Below, one piece after another: positions 44,234 to 54,109 of a stretch of DNA of 64,000 nt. The stretch covers positions 124,001-188,000 of the forward strand of contig NZ_BAAAKI010000004.1 in the NCBI RefSeq assembly GCF_039527675.1, given 5' to 3'. Numbering within the stretch: the first letter of the stretch is position 1; each line of letters starts with the position of its first letter. Source of the stretch: Luteococcus sanguinis. Lineage in GTDB: Bacteria > Actinomycetota > Actinomycetes > Propionibacteriales > Propionibacteriaceae. A program made the position numbers and the translations under genes. A model generated the notes under the pieces. It was not told the DNA's origin. It saw only the letters and a program-made list of their open reading frames with translations, and searched no databases.

Positions 44234-45148
44234 CTACCGGGCCACGTCGACCCGGGCGAGCAGGGGGTGCCCGTCCGGGAGCAGCGGCAGTTCCGCGGCG
44301 CCGTCAAGGCTGGTCCCACGCGGTTCGACCACGCGCGCTCCGGGCACCAGGGTCACGAGGTGCTCGGTGAGGGCCTGGGTGATCTCGGCCGAGCGGAAGA
44401 TCCCGCCCATGCCGACGACCTGCGGGGCGTCCAGGTGCTGCACCCGCTTGAGTGCGGTCGCGACCGACAGCGCCAGTTCCTGGCCGGCTCGCACCGCGAT
44501 CTCCTGGCAGGGTCCGTCGCCCTCCGCGGCGAGGTCCAGCACCCGGCGGGCATAGGAGGCGACGCGCGCCACACGTCCGGCGTCGGCCTGGATCTCGATG
44601 TAGGCCCCCTCGACCGAGGAGAACTCCTGCTTGACCAGGTCCAGCATCCCGGTGGCTGGTCCCCGTCCGTCATGGGCGCGCATCGCGGCGTCCAGACCCG
44701 CTCGTCCGACCCAGAAACCCGAGCCGATGTCTCCCATCAGCCAGCCCCAGCCGTCGACCCGGGCCGTGTCGGTCGCGCCGACTGCGAGCGTGACGGTGCC
44801 GGTGCCCGTGGCACAGATGGCGCCCGGATCGGCACCCAGGGCCCCGGCATAGGAGGTGATCGAGTCGTGCGCCAGGTAGACCTCGCGCACGCCGTGCTTG
44901 CGCGCCAATGACAGCAGTTCGGCGGCGGTGTCGGTCTCGGTCAGCCCGGTCGAACCCAGCGCCAGCACCTCGGGGACGACATTTTTTCCCGCCACCGCGC
45001 CGGCCACGTCGGCCAGCTGGTCGACGACGTCGAGGTCGGTGCGCATCCCGGGGAGTTCCAACTCCAGCAGGGTTTGCCCGTCGCGGGTGGCACGGGCCCG
45101 GATGCCGCTCTGTCCGGAGTCGACGGCTACGACGGTGGCGGTACTCAT
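44234..45148 (-). CDS. BadF/BadG-type ATPase, N-acetylglucosamine-kinase-like
   Basis: ASKHA-fold kinase of 304 residues. Phosphate-1 loop VVAVDSGQSGIRARA at the N-terminus, phosphate-2 CATGTGTVTLA near 112, and GWGWLMGDIGSGFWVGRAGL, the family signature near 134; GMGGIFRS is the adenosine motif. Probably phosphorylates GlcNAc or a related sugar, perhaps for cell-wall recycling; substrate inferred. Leaderless -10 seven bases before the ATG; divergent from pepN. Confidence 0.78.
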   Translation of the reverse strand: MSTATVVAVDSGQSGIRARATRDGQTLLELELPGMRTDLDVVDQLADVAGAVAGKNVVPEVLALGSTGLTETDTAAELLSLARKHGVREVYLAHDSITSYAGALGADPGAICATGTGTVTLAVGATDTARVDGWGWLMGDIGSGFWVGRAGLDAAMRAHDGRGPATGMLDLVKQEFSSVEGAYIEIQADAGRVARVASYARRVLDLAAEGDGPCQEIAVRAGQELALSVATALKRVQHLDAPQVVGMGGIFRSAEITQALTEHLVTLVPGARVVEPRGTSLDGAAELPLLPDGHPLLARVDVAR

Positions 45149-45155
45149 GGGCGGG

Positions 45156-45161
45156 AGCCTA
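45156..45161 (-). promoter_or_regulatory. -10 of the BadF-type kinase gene
   Basis: TAGGCT on the minus strand, seven bases before the ATG at 45148. Confidence 0.5.
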
Positions 45162-45205
45162 CGCCCCGCCCAGGAGTGTCAGTGGGCTGTGGTTGGGTGT
45201 TCCCC

Positions 45206-47779
45206 ATGACTTCCGCCAACCTCTCCCGCGAGGAGGCCGCGCAGCGGTCTGCCAGCATCGTCGTCCACGCCTACGACGTCATCGTCGACGTCCGTGGGGC
45301 CACCGATGCCGCGCAGCCGATGTTCGACACCACCAGCACGATCACCTTCGACGCGAGCACCGCGGACACCTGGCTGGACCTGCTGGACGGGGAGGTCGAT
45401 TCCGTCGTCGTCAACGACGAGCCCGTCGAGGTCCGCTACGACGGGGCGCGCATCCCGCTGGACGGGTTGCGGACCGACGCCACGAATGTCGTCACCGTCA
45501 CCGGGCGGGGCACCTACTCGCGATCCGGCCAAGGACTGCACCGCTTCGTCGACCCCGAGGACCAGCGCACCTACCTCTACACGCAGTACGAACCGGCCGA
45601 CTCCCGCCGGGTCTTCGCCAACTTCGAGCAGCCCGACCTGAAGGCCGTGTTCAACCTCGTCGTCCTCGCACCCGAGGGCTGGACGGTGCTCGGCAACCAG
45701 CCAGCGACCTCGGTCATCGCGGCCCCCGACGGTGGTTCCCGGCACGAGTTCGCACCGACGCCGAAGCTCTCGACCTACCTCACCGTCCTCTGCGCGGGGG
45801 AGTGGGCCCGCGTCGCGCAGGACGCCTGGACCTCCCCGACCGGCCTCGAGGTCGACCTCGGTCTGTACTCACGCCAGAGCCTGGCCCGTTTCGTCGAGGC
45901 GGACGAGGTGTTGGCCGTCACCAAGCAGGGCATGGACTGGTACGACGCCAACTTCGGGACGCCCTATCCGTGGGGCAAGTACGACCAGATCTTCGTTCCC
46001 GAGTACAACCTGGGCGCGATGGAGAATCCGGGCTGCGTGACCTTCACCGAGCAGTATGTCTTCCGCTCCGCCGCCACGCGCGCGCAGCGGCAGGGCCGCG
46101 CCAACACGATCCTGCACGAGATGGCGCACATGTGGTTCGGTGACCTGGTCACGCCGGCCTGGTGGGACGACCTGTGGCTGAAGGAGAGCTTCGCGGAGTT
46201 CATGGGCGCGCACGTCAGCGTCGAGGCCACCGAATATGAGCAGGCCTGGGTGGCCTTCGCCGGACGTCGCAAGGCCTGGGCCTATGCCCAGGACCAGCTG
46301 CCGACCACGCACCCGATCGTCGCCGACATCACCGACTTGGAGGCGGCCGCGCAGAACTTCGACGGGATCACCTACGCAAAGGGTGCGGTGGTGCTGCGCC
46401 AGCTGGTGGCCTTCGTCGGGCTGGACAACTTCCTCGCCGGTTCGCGCGCCTACTTCACCCAGCACGCTTTCTCCTCCGCCCGCCTGGGCGACCTGTTGCG
46501 CGCGCTGGAGGACGTCTCCGGGCGTGACCTGGGAGCATGGTCGCGGGCCTGGCTGCAGACCGCGGGTCCGGATGAACTTGTCCCGGAGCTGCTCACTGAC
46601 GGCGGCAAGATCGAGAGCCTGGCAGTGCACCAGGAGTCGCTCGATGCGCGCACCGGGGCTGCGGTCGGGCGGCCGCACAGCCTCGCGGTCGGCCTGTACC
46701 GCTTCGAGGGGGCAGCACTGCTGCGCGATGAACTGCTGCGGGTGGAACTCGACGGCACCGGGACCACCGCGGTGCTGGACGCCGTCGGACTGCAGGCCCC
46801 CGACCTGGTGCTGGTGAACGACACCGACCTCACCTACGCGAAGGTGGGTCTGGACGGACGCAGCCTGCGCACCGCGCTGGACCACCTGTCGGCGCTGGGG
46901 GACCCCTTGGCTCGTGCCCTGGTCTGGTCGTCGCTGTGGAACATGACGCGGGACGCACGGTTGCCGGTCGCCAACTACCTGGCTGGCGTGATGGCGCACG
47001 CGCCCGCCGAGACCGATTCGGCCACCTTGACCGAGTTGCTCGGCAACTGCTGGACCGCACTGTCGCGCTTCCTGCCCCCGCAGGCTCGCGAGGAGCTGCG
47101 TGCAGCCCACGCACAGGGTCTGCTGGACGGGCTTCGTGGAGCAACCCCCGGCAGCGACCAGCAACTCGTCTGGGCGCGGGCCGTCGCCCGGGCGGCCGTG
47201 GACGATCCCACGCTCGCCGATGCGGTGCAGCGCGAGTTCGACCCCACCACGCGCACCCAAGGTCTTGAACTGGGCACCGATCTGCGCTGGGCCGGGGTGC
47301 AGGCACTGGTCGCGCAGGGACGGATGGACGACGGCGCCCTGTCCGCCGAGCGAAAACTTGACCCCTCGGCTGGCGGACGCGTGCAAGCCCTGGCCGCGCA
47401 GACCTCGCGTCCCGACGCCGCGGTGAAGACCGCCGCCTGGCAGCGCGTCCACACCCCGCGCGGCAACTCCAACGACGAGGTCGACGCGCTGGTGGCGGGT
47501 CTCACGGTCGCCGGGCAGGACGACTTGGTGCGCGGCTTCTCGGAGGACTGGTTCGACGGGCTGGAACAGACCTGGCGCTCGCACGCGCTCGAGATCGCGC
47601 AGCGCCTCGTCCGGGGCCTGTTCCCGCCGACCGAGGACGCACCGGAGCTGGCCGGCGCCTGGCTGGCGGCGCATCCCGATGCCCCCGGTGCCCTGAGGCG
47701 GTTGGTGCTCGAGGGCCAGGACCAGGCACTGCGCGCTCGCCGGGTGCGGCAGGCGCAGGCGGTGCTGTTGGGGGCATGA
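45206..47779 (+). CDS. pepN: Aminopeptidase N (M1 family)
   Basis: Zinc aminopeptidase of 857 residues, full length for the actinobacterial type. GAMEN exopeptidase motif at 270-274 and HEMAH at 304-308 with the third zinc ligand Glu327 (WLKES). N-terminal beta domain to about 200, then the thermolysin-like domain, then the ERAP1-type helical C-terminal domain. Cytosolic peptide turnover. ATG start; no Shine-Dalgarno and only a weak -10 (TTGGGT, 45193-45198). Confidence 0.94.
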   Translation: MTSANLSREEAAQRSASIVVHAYDVIVDVRGATDAAQPMFDTTSTITFDASTADTWLDLLDGEVDSVVVNDEPVEVRYDGARIPLDGLRTDATNVVTVTGRGTYSRSGQGLHRFVDPEDQRTYLYTQYEPADSRRVFANFEQPDLKAVFNLVVLAPEGWTVLGNQPATSVIAAPDGGSRHEFAPTPKLSTYLTVLCAGEWARVAQDAWTSPTGLEVDLGLYSRQSLARFVEADEVLAVTKQGMDWYDANFGTPYPWGKYDQIFVPEYNLGAMENPGCVTFTEQYVFRSAATRAQRQGRANTILHEMAHMWFGDLVTPAWWDDLWLKESFAEFMGAHVSVEATEYEQAWVAFAGRRKAWAYAQDQLPTTHPIVADITDLEAAAQNFDGITYAKGAVVLRQLVAFVGLDNFLAGSRAYFTQHAFSSARLGDLLRALEDVSGRDLGAWSRAWLQTAGPDELVPELLTDGGKIESLAVHQESLDARTGAAVGRPHSLAVGLYRFEGAALLRDELLRVELDGTGTTAVLDAVGLQAPDLVLVNDTDLTYAKVGLDGRSLRTALDHLSALGDPLARALVWSSLWNMTRDARLPVANYLAGVMAHAPAETDSATLTELLGNCWTALSRFLPPQAREELRAAHAQGLLDGLRGATPGSDQQLVWARAVARAAVDDPTLADAVQREFDPTTRTQGLELGTDLRWAGVQALVAQGRMDDGALSAERKLDPSAGGRVQALAAQTSRPDAAVKTAAWQRVHTPRGNSNDEVDALVAGLTVAGQDDLVRGFSEDWFDGLEQTWRSHALEIAQRLVRGLFPPTEDAPELAGAWLAAHPDAPGALRRLVLEGQDQALRARRVRQAQAVLLGA

Positions 47780-47783
47780 ACCC

Positions 47784-47813
47784 TTGGTGGCTGCGCCAGT
47801 GGAGGTCTAGGTT
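47784..47813 (+). promoter_or_regulatory. Candidate promoter of cstA
   Basis: TTGGTG (47784-47789), 18-bp spacer, TAGGTT (47808-47813); implies a leader of about 60 nt starting in the hairpin below. Confidence 0.4.
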
Positions 47814-47814
47814 G

Positions 47815-47846
47815 GCAACCGGACGCCAGAGCGGTCGTCCGGTTGC
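47815..47846 (+). terminator. Hairpin between pepN and cstA
   Basis: 11-bp perfect stem (GCAACCGGACG / CGTCCGGTTGC) with a 10-nt loop. Either the pepN terminator or a structure at the 5' end of the cstA message. Confidence 0.5.
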
Positions 47847-47879
47847 ACGGCTGCAACCAGATTCCCTGACGAGGACCGC

Positions 47880-50150
47880 ATGACCCACCACCATGAGACC
47901 ACCGAGCCTCGACTCCTGCCGGACGACCTGCCCCCCGTGGCACTGCCGGACGAGGAGGTCGAGCGGCAGCGCAAGCTCACCGTCAAGCAGGTCGTCATCT
48001 GGGGTGCGATCGCGCTGCTGGGGGGCGTGGCCTGGGCGATGATCGCCTTCGCGCGGGACGAGTCCATCAACGGCATCTGGTTCGTCTTCGCCGCGGTGTG
48101 CAGCTACCTGATCGCCTACCGCTTCTACGCGACCTACATCGAGAAGGCGCTGGTCAAGCCGGACGACCGCCGCGCCACCCCGGCCGAGTACTCCTACAAC
48201 GGCCACGACTACGCACCAACCGACCGGCGCATCCTGTTCGGTCATCACTTCGCCGCAATCGCCGGCGCCGGACCACTGGTCGGCCCCGTGCTGGCCGCGC
48301 AGATGGGCTACCTGCCCGGCACGATCTGGATCATCGTCGGGGTCATCATCGCCGGCGCCGTCCAGGACTATCTGGTGCTGTTCGTCTCCATGCGCCGCGG
48401 CGGGCGCTCGCTGGGCCAGATGGCCAAGGACGAACTTGGCCCCATCGGCGGGGCCGCCGCCCTGCTGGCCACCTTGTCGATCATGCTGATGATCATCGCG
48501 ATCCTGGCGCTGGTCGTCGTGAACGCGCTCGGTGAGAGCCCTTGGGGCGTGTTCAGCGTCGGCATGACCATCCCGATCGCGCTGTTCATGGGCGTCTACC
48601 TGCGCTACCTGCGGCCTGGGCGCGTGATGGAGGTCTCGGTGATCGGCTGCGTACTGCTGCTCGGGGCGATCATCGGCGGCGGCTATGTCTCGCGCACCGG
48701 CTGGGGCGAGGCCTGGTTCCACCTCGACAAGCCCACCGTCGCCTGGTGCCTGATCATCTACGGCTTCATCGCAGCCGTGTTGCCCGTCTGGCTGCTGCTG
48801 GCGCCACGCGACTACCTGTCCACCTTCATGAAGGTCGGTGTCATCGTGATGCTGGCGCTGGCGATCGTCGTCGTCCAGCCCACGATCACCGTGCCGGCCA
48901 TCAGCGAGTTCGCGCACCGCAGCGACGGCCCGGTGTTCACCGGTTCGCTGTTCCCCTTCCTGTTCGTCACCATCGCGTGCGGAGCCCTGTCGGGCTTCCA
49001 CGCGATGATCGCCTCCGGCACGACGCCGAAGATGGTGGAGAAGGAACGCCAGACCCGCCTGATCGGCTATGGCGGCATGTTGATGGAGAGCTTCGTCGCG
49101 ATCATGGCCCTGGTCGCTGCCGTCAGCATCGACCGCGGCATCTACTTCTCGATGAACTCCGCCGCAGGCGCCACCCAGGGCACCGTCGAAGGAGCCGTCG
49201 CCTACGTCAACTCCCTTGGCCTGACCGGTGTCCACGTCGATGCCGCGACGCTGACCGAGACCGCCAAGAATGTCGGCGAGCACTCGATCGTCTCGCGCAC
49301 CGGCGGCGCGCCGACGCTGGCCGTTGGGCTGGCGCACATCATGCATCAGGTCTTCGGTGGCACCGCGATGATGAGCTTCTGGTACCACTTCGCGATCATG
49401 TTCGAGGCGCTGTTCATCCTCACCAGCGTCGATGCCGGCACCCGCGTCGCTCGCTTCATGCTGCAGGACGCCCTGGGCAACTTCCACCCCCGCTTCCGTG
49501 ACCCCAGCTGGCACCTTGGTGCCTGGCTGACGACCGCGGCGATGGTGGCCGGTTGGGGATCGATCCTGATCATGGGCGTCACCGACCCCTTGGGCGGCAT
49601 CAACACCCTGTTCCCGCTGTTCGGCATCGCCAACCAGCTGCTGGCGGCGCTGGCGCTCAGCATCTGCCTGGTGATCTTCGCCCGCAAGGGTGCCCGCAAG
49701 ACGCTGCTGATCATCCTCGTTCCGCTGGTCTTCACTGCGATCGTGACCGTCTACGGCAGCTACCTCAAGATCTTCTCGTCCAACCCGAAGATCGGCTACT
49801 TCGCCAACCACAAAGTGTACGCCGACGCGATCAAGGCCGGCAAGACCTCGCTTGGTGCCGCGAAGAACCCCGACCAGATGGCGGCAGTCAGCTTCAACAC
49901 GATGGTGCAGGGCTGCCTGTCGGTGCTGTTCGTGGTGTGCACGCTGATCGTCCTCGCCTTCGCGATCGCCCGCACCATCCAGGCAGTCCAGGCCGGTGGC
50001 ACCGCCAGCAGCGAGGATCCGGCACTCCCGGCCCAGCTCTACGCCCCGGCCGGCCTCGGGGCCAGTGCCGCGGAGAAGGAACTGGAGCGGCAGTGGGACG
50101 AGTTCTACGCGTCCCATCCCGACGCGCACCTGGTGCGGACGGGCCACTGA
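47880..50150 (+). CDS. cstA: CstA-type carbon starvation / pyruvate transporter
   Basis: Membrane protein of 756 residues with about 16-18 helices. CstA motifs: FGHHFAAIAGAGPLVGPVLAA split as FGHHFAAIAGAG near 112 and PLVGPVLAAQMG; ACGALSGFHAMIASGTTPK; and FEALFILTSVDAGTR. CstA proteins import pyruvate and perhaps peptides under carbon limitation. An extracytoplasmic insertion near 430-475 and a soluble C-terminal tail are present. Its stop overlaps the ybdD start (TGATG). Confidence 0.93.
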   Translation: MTHHHETTEPRLLPDDLPPVALPDEEVERQRKLTVKQVVIWGAIALLGGVAWAMIAFARDESINGIWFVFAAVCSYLIAYRFYATYIEKALVKPDDRRATPAEYSYNGHDYAPTDRRILFGHHFAAIAGAGPLVGPVLAAQMGYLPGTIWIIVGVIIAGAVQDYLVLFVSMRRGGRSLGQMAKDELGPIGGAAALLATLSIMLMIIAILALVVVNALGESPWGVFSVGMTIPIALFMGVYLRYLRPGRVMEVSVIGCVLLLGAIIGGGYVSRTGWGEAWFHLDKPTVAWCLIIYGFIAAVLPVWLLLAPRDYLSTFMKVGVIVMLALAIVVVQPTITVPAISEFAHRSDGPVFTGSLFPFLFVTIACGALSGFHAMIASGTTPKMVEKERQTRLIGYGGMLMESFVAIMALVAAVSIDRGIYFSMNSAAGATQGTVEGAVAYVNSLGLTGVHVDAATLTETAKNVGEHSIVSRTGGAPTLAVGLAHIMHQVFGGTAMMSFWYHFAIMFEALFILTSVDAGTRVARFMLQDALGNFHPRFRDPSWHLGAWLTTAAMVAGWGSILIMGVTDPLGGINTLFPLFGIANQLLAALALSICLVIFARKGARKTLLIILVPLVFTAIVTVYGSYLKIFSSNPKIGYFANHKVYADAIKAGKTSLGAAKNPDQMAAVSFNTMVQGCLSVLFVVCTLIVLAFAIARTIQAVQAGGTASSEDPALPAQLYAPAGLGASAAEKELERQWDEFYASHPDAHLVRTGH

Positions 50151-50356
50151 TGGGCGAGCTGACAGGCGTCGCGATGCGGGAACGCTGGCGCAGCGTGGTC
50201 CGGTTCAGTCGCGGGGTGCTGGGCGCCGACAAGTACGAGCGCTACCTGCAGTGGCACCAGACCACCTCCCAGCCGGGGGAGCCGATGGACGTCAAGCAGT
50301 TCTGGCGCCACGAGATGAACCGACTGGAGTTCAACCCCGGCTCACGGTGCTGCTGA
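50150..50356 (+). CDS. ybdD: YbdD/YjiX-family small protein
   Basis: 68 residues, DUF466: WRSVVRFSRGVLGADKYERY and the ending NPGSRCC with a terminal Cys pair are diagnostic. Nearly always encoded directly after cstA or btsT, and required for pyruvate transport in E. coli relatives. ATG overlaps the cstA stop, so translation is coupled and a transporter complex is likely. Confidence 0.9.
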   Translation: MGELTGVAMRERWRSVVRFSRGVLGADKYERYLQWHQTTSQPGEPMDVKQFWRHEMNRLEFNPGSRCC

Positions 50357-50375
50357 GCGCTCCACTGGTGGGGCC

Positions 50376-50409
50376 GGCGGTGGGATGGGCCCAGGCCCGT
50401 CCCACCGCC
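50376..50409 (+). terminator. Terminator after cstA-ybdD
   Basis: 10-bp stem (GGCGGTGGGA / TCCCACCGCC); the 14-nt loop can pair internally. Ends ten bases before the purL -10. Confidence 0.75.
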
Positions 50410-50418
50410 CCGAACCGC

Positions 50419-50424
50419 TAGATT
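50419..50424 (+). promoter_or_regulatory. -10 of purL
   Basis: TAGATT, six bases before the GTG at 50431. Confidence 0.5.
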
Positions 50425-50430
50425 GTCCCC

Positions 50431-52701
50431 GTGGCCGACACCGTTGAGAATGCCTGGAACACCCCCGACGTCGAGCAGCCCTGGGCCGAGCTCGGGCTCA
50501 AGTCGGACGAGTACGACCGGATCCGCGAGATCCTTGGCCGACGCCCCACCGGCGCCGAGCTCGCCATGTACTCCGTCATGTGGTCCGAGCATTGTTCCTA
50601 CAAGTCGTCCAAGGTGCACCTCAAGCGCTTCTCAGTGCTGGAGCAGACGACCCCGCGTGGGCCCCTGCTCGCCGGCATCGGTGACAACGCCGGTGCGGTC
50701 GACATCGGTCAGGGTTATGCGGTCACCTTCAAGGCCGAGAGCCACAACCACCCGTCCTATGTGGAGCCCTACCAGGGCGCCGCGACCGGCGTCGGCGGCA
50801 TCGTCCGTGACATCCTCGCGATGGGCGCCCGCCCGATCGGCGTGATGGACCCGCTGCGCTTCGGGCCCCTTGACGCCCCCGACACCGCGCGCGTGCTGCC
50901 CGGTGTGGTGGCGGGCGTCGGCGGTTACGGAAACTGCCTCGGCCTGCCGAACATCGGCGGTGAGGTCGTGTTCGACAAGAGCTACCTCGGCAACCCGCTG
51001 GTCAACGCCCTGTGCGTCGGCCTGATGCGCCACGACGACGTGAAGCGCGCCCAGGCGACGGGAGTCGGCAACAAGGTGATCATGTACGGCGCCGCCACCG
51101 GTGGTGACGGCATCGGCGGCGCGTCCATCCTCGCGTCCGAGACCTTCGAGGCCGACGGCCCCGTCAAGCGTCCGTCGGTGCAGGTGGGCGACCCCTTCAT
51201 GGAGAAGTTGCTGATCGAGTGCACCTTGGAGCTCTTCTCCGAAGACCTGATCGGTGGCCTGCAGGACTTCGGCGCCGCTGGCATCAGCTGCGCGACCAGT
51301 GAGCTGGCCAGCGCCGGCGACGGTGGCATGCGGGTGGAGCTGGACGTCGTCCCGCTGCGCGACAACACGCTCTCGCCCGAAGAGATCCTGATGAGCGAGT
51401 CGCAGGAACGCATGATGGCCGTCGTCACCCCCGACAAGGTCGAGCGCTTCCTGGAGATCTGCCGCAAGTGGGACGTGCTGGCGACCGTGGTGGGCGAGGT
51501 CACCGACGGCGATCGGCTGATCATCACCTGGCACGGTGAGACCATCGTGGACGTCGACCCGAAGACGGTCGCGCATGAGGGCCCGACCTATGAGCGTCCG
51601 ATCGCGCGTCCGGCCTGGATCGACGAGGTCAACGCCAACGACGCGAACCATCTGCCGCGCGCCGACAGCGGGGACGAGTTGAAGGGCCAGCTGCTCGCCA
51701 TGGTCGGCTCGCCGAACCTGTGCGACAAGTCCTGGGTGACAAGCCAGTACGACCGCTATGTGCGCGGCAACTCGGTGCTGGCGCAGCCCGAGGATTCGGG
51801 CATGCTGCGCATCGACGAGAAGACCAACCTCGGCATCGCGCTGGCGACCGACGCGAACGGACGCTTCACCTTCCTGAACCCCTACCTGGGCGCGCAGCTG
51901 AGCCTGTGCGAGAGCTACCGGAATGTCGCCGTCACGGGAGCCGAGCCGGTCGCCATCACCGACTGCCTGAACTTCGGTTCCCCGGAGGACCCCGAGGTGA
52001 TGTGGCAGTTCCTGGAGGCGATCATGGGCCTGGTGGAGGGCTGCCAGAAGCTTGGTACACCGGTCACCGGCGGCAACGTCAGCTTCTACAACCAGACCAA
52101 TGGTGACAACATCCTGCCCACCCCCACGGTCGGCATGCTCGGTGTGATCGACGACGTCACCAAGCGGATCCCGATGGGCTTCGCCCACGAGGGTGACGGC
52201 ATCTTCCTGCTGGGCGAGACCAAGGAGGAGCTGGGTGGCTCGGCGTGGAGCGAGGTCGTCCACGACCACCTCGGCGGCATCCCGCCAATGCCCGACTTCG
52301 ACGCAGAGATCGCGCTGGCCAAGGTGATGCAGGCCTGCTCGGCGGAGGGGCTGCTCAGCTCGGCGCATGACCTGGCCGATGGTGGCCTCGCGCAGGCGCT
52401 GGTCGAGGGCGCGCTGCGCCGTGACATGGGCGTCTCGGTGACCCTGCCCGAGGGCGATGCGACGGTGCAGCTGTTCAGCGAGTCGGCGGCTCGAGCGCTG
52501 GTCTCCCTGCCCGCTTCCTCGCTGGCTCGGATGAGGCAACTCTGCGCCGAGCACGGTGTGGCGCTGATTCGTCTGGGCGAGGTGTTGGGCACCGGGACGC
52601 TGGAGGTCCGCGGCCAGTTCGAGGTGGGTCTGGACGAGTTGCGCCAGGCTTGGGAGGCCCCAATCCCTGCGGCGATGTCCGCGAACCCCGCCCAGAGCTG
52701 A
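50431..52701 (+). CDS. purL: FGAM synthase large subunit PurL
   Basis: Small-type PurL of 756 residues, the synthetase component that works with PurS and PurQ. Motifs: MWSEHCSYKSSK near 50, ESHNHPSYVEPYQGAATGVGG near 105 (given in two parts: ESHNHPSYVEPYQG, AATGVGGIVRD), AVTGAEPVAITDCLNFG, and VTGGNVSFYNQT. Tandem AIRS-like domains. Leaderless GTG start. Converges on the aminotransferase gene over a strong shared terminator. Confidence 0.95.
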   Translation: MADTVENAWNTPDVEQPWAELGLKSDEYDRIREILGRRPTGAELAMYSVMWSEHCSYKSSKVHLKRFSVLEQTTPRGPLLAGIGDNAGAVDIGQGYAVTFKAESHNHPSYVEPYQGAATGVGGIVRDILAMGARPIGVMDPLRFGPLDAPDTARVLPGVVAGVGGYGNCLGLPNIGGEVVFDKSYLGNPLVNALCVGLMRHDDVKRAQATGVGNKVIMYGAATGGDGIGGASILASETFEADGPVKRPSVQVGDPFMEKLLIECTLELFSEDLIGGLQDFGAAGISCATSELASAGDGGMRVELDVVPLRDNTLSPEEILMSESQERMMAVVTPDKVERFLEICRKWDVLATVVGEVTDGDRLIITWHGETIVDVDPKTVAHEGPTYERPIARPAWIDEVNANDANHLPRADSGDELKGQLLAMVGSPNLCDKSWVTSQYDRYVRGNSVLAQPEDSGMLRIDEKTNLGIALATDANGRFTFLNPYLGAQLSLCESYRNVAVTGAEPVAITDCLNFGSPEDPEVMWQFLEAIMGLVEGCQKLGTPVTGGNVSFYNQTNGDNILPTPTVGMLGVIDDVTKRIPMGFAHEGDGIFLLGETKEELGGSAWSEVVHDHLGGIPPMPDFDAEIALAKVMQACSAEGLLSSAHDLADGGLAQALVEGALRRDMGVSVTLPEGDATVQLFSESAARALVSLPASSLARMRQLCAEHGVALIRLGEVLGTGTLEVRGQFEVGLDELRQAWEAPIPAAMSANPAQS

Positions 52702-52707
52702 CAACAT

Positions 52708-52776
52708 CGCGAACCGGGGTTGGTTTGTCCGGGGTTGGTTTGTACCGACAGCGGTTCAACCCAACCCCGGTTCGCG
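52708..52776. terminator. Bidirectional terminator between purL and the aminotransferase
   Basis: 16-bp perfect stem (52708-52723 / 52761-52776, CGCGAACCGGGGTTGG and complement); the 37-nt loop holds a second copy of CCGGGGTTGGTTTG, so alternative pairings exist. Confidence 0.85.
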
Positions 52777-52786
52777 GCCTCGGAGC

Positions 52787-53998
52787 TCAGATGACCCTGG
52801 CGATCGACTCGCAGACGTAGTCGATGTTGTTGTCGTTCAGCGCCGCCACGCAGATGCGGCCCTTGTCGGTGCCGTAGACGCCGTACTTCTCGCGCAGTTC
52901 GACCATCTGGTCCTTGCTCAGGCCCGAGTAGCTGAACATGCCCACCTGGTCGGCGATGAACGACATGTCCCGCTTGCCGTTCTCGGGGGTGATGCCCTGG
53001 CCGGCCAGGCCATCCACCAGCTTGCGGCGCATCGACTTGATCCGGTCACGCATCCCGGCGAGCTCGTCGAGCCACTGGGCTTTGAGCTCGGGTTCCGACA
53101 TGATCGCCGCGGCCACCGCGGCGCCGTGGGTAGGGGAGCTGGAGACGCTGGTGCGCACCAGCACCTTGAGCTGGCTGAGCACGCGCTTGGCTTCATCCGC
53201 GTCCGTGCAGGTCACCTGCACAGCACCCACGCGCTCACCGTAGAGCGACATGTTCTTCGCGAACGACACGGTGTTGATCAGCGGCTTGCCGGTGGCGACG
53301 AACTTCTTGATGACCGCCGCGTCCTCCTCGGGGGAGGAGGCGAAACCCTGGTAGGCCATGTCGACCAGCGGGAACAGCCCGCCTTCGGTGATCACCTCTA
53401 CCACCTGGTCCCACTGCTCACCGGTCAGGTCATAGCCGGTGGGGTTGTGGCAGCAGGCGTGCAGCACGACGACTGTCCCGGCCTCGGCGGCGCGCAGGTC
53501 GCCGAGCATGCCGTCGAAGTCCACGCCGTCGCGGTCGGCAGCCTTGTAGCGGTAGGTGTCCACCTCGAAGCCGGCGCGGGTGAACACGGCCTGGTGGTTC
53601 TCCCAGGAGGGGTCCGAGAGCAGCAGCTTCGCGCCGGGGTTCACCTGGTGCAGGAAGTCGCCGGCGACGCGCAGGGCGCCGGTGCCCGACAGGGTCTGCA
53701 CGGTGACCAGTCGGCCGTCCGCGATCTCGGCGGCATCCTCACCATGGACGAGCTTGGCGACCTCGGCGGTGAAGGCCGGCAAGCCGTCGATCGGCAGGTA
53801 GCCGCGCGGCTTGGGCTCGGTGCCCATCTTCTGCTCGACGGTCTTCACGCAGTCCAGCACCGGCAGCTTGCCCGTCGCGTCTTGGTAGACGCCGACACCG
53901 AGGTTGACCTTCTTGGGGTTCTGGTCGGCGTTGAAGGCCTCGGTCAGGCCGAGGATCGGGTCGCGGGGAGCCATGGGGACGGACTCGAAGATGGACAT
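52787..53998 (-). CDS. Aspartate/aromatic amino acid aminotransferase (class I)
   Basis: PLP enzyme of 403 residues of the AspC/TyrB type (subgroup I-alpha). PDPILGLTEAFNAD-type N-terminus (APRDPILGLTEAFNADQNP), GVGVYQDATGKLPVL, CHNPTGYDLT, and the PLP-Lys segment NTVSFAKNMSLYGERVG. Cytosolic; moves amino groups between aspartate or aromatic amino acids and 2-oxoglutarate. ATG with AAAGGTGA upstream. Actinobacteria usually carry the I-gamma AspC, so this subgroup is noteworthy but not unusual. Confidence 0.88.
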   Translation of the reverse strand: MSIFESVPMAPRDPILGLTEAFNADQNPKKVNLGVGVYQDATGKLPVLDCVKTVEQKMGTEPKPRGYLPIDGLPAFTAEVAKLVHGEDAAEIADGRLVTVQTLSGTGALRVAGDFLHQVNPGAKLLLSDPSWENHQAVFTRAGFEVDTYRYKAADRDGVDFDGMLGDLRAAEAGTVVVLHACCHNPTGYDLTGEQWDQVVEVITEGGLFPLVDMAYQGFASSPEEDAAVIKKFVATGKPLINTVSFAKNMSLYGERVGAVQVTCTDADEAKRVLSQLKVLVRTSVSSSPTHGAAVAAAIMSEPELKAQWLDELAGMRDRIKSMRRKLVDGLAGQGITPENGKRDMSFIADQVGMFSYSGLSKDQMVELREKYGVYGTDKGRICVAALNDNNIDYVCESIARVI

Positions 53999-54109
53999 GG
54001 GTCACCTTTCGACAGTGAGGGCTTCGCCGCCCATCCTTCCATGGCCTGCACACCTCGGCGTGGGTGTTCCATGGTGCGCCCCGCGCGGCCCTCATGGTGG
54101 ACTGGGCAC

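Noticed and set aside
47502..50147. Open frame of 881 codons opposite cstA
   Set aside because: Composition (Arg/His/Asp/Gln) is the reverse complement of membrane-protein codons; cstA is certain.
50632..52707. Open frame of 691 codons opposite purL
   Set aside because: Shadow of a conserved gene; no start signals or motifs.
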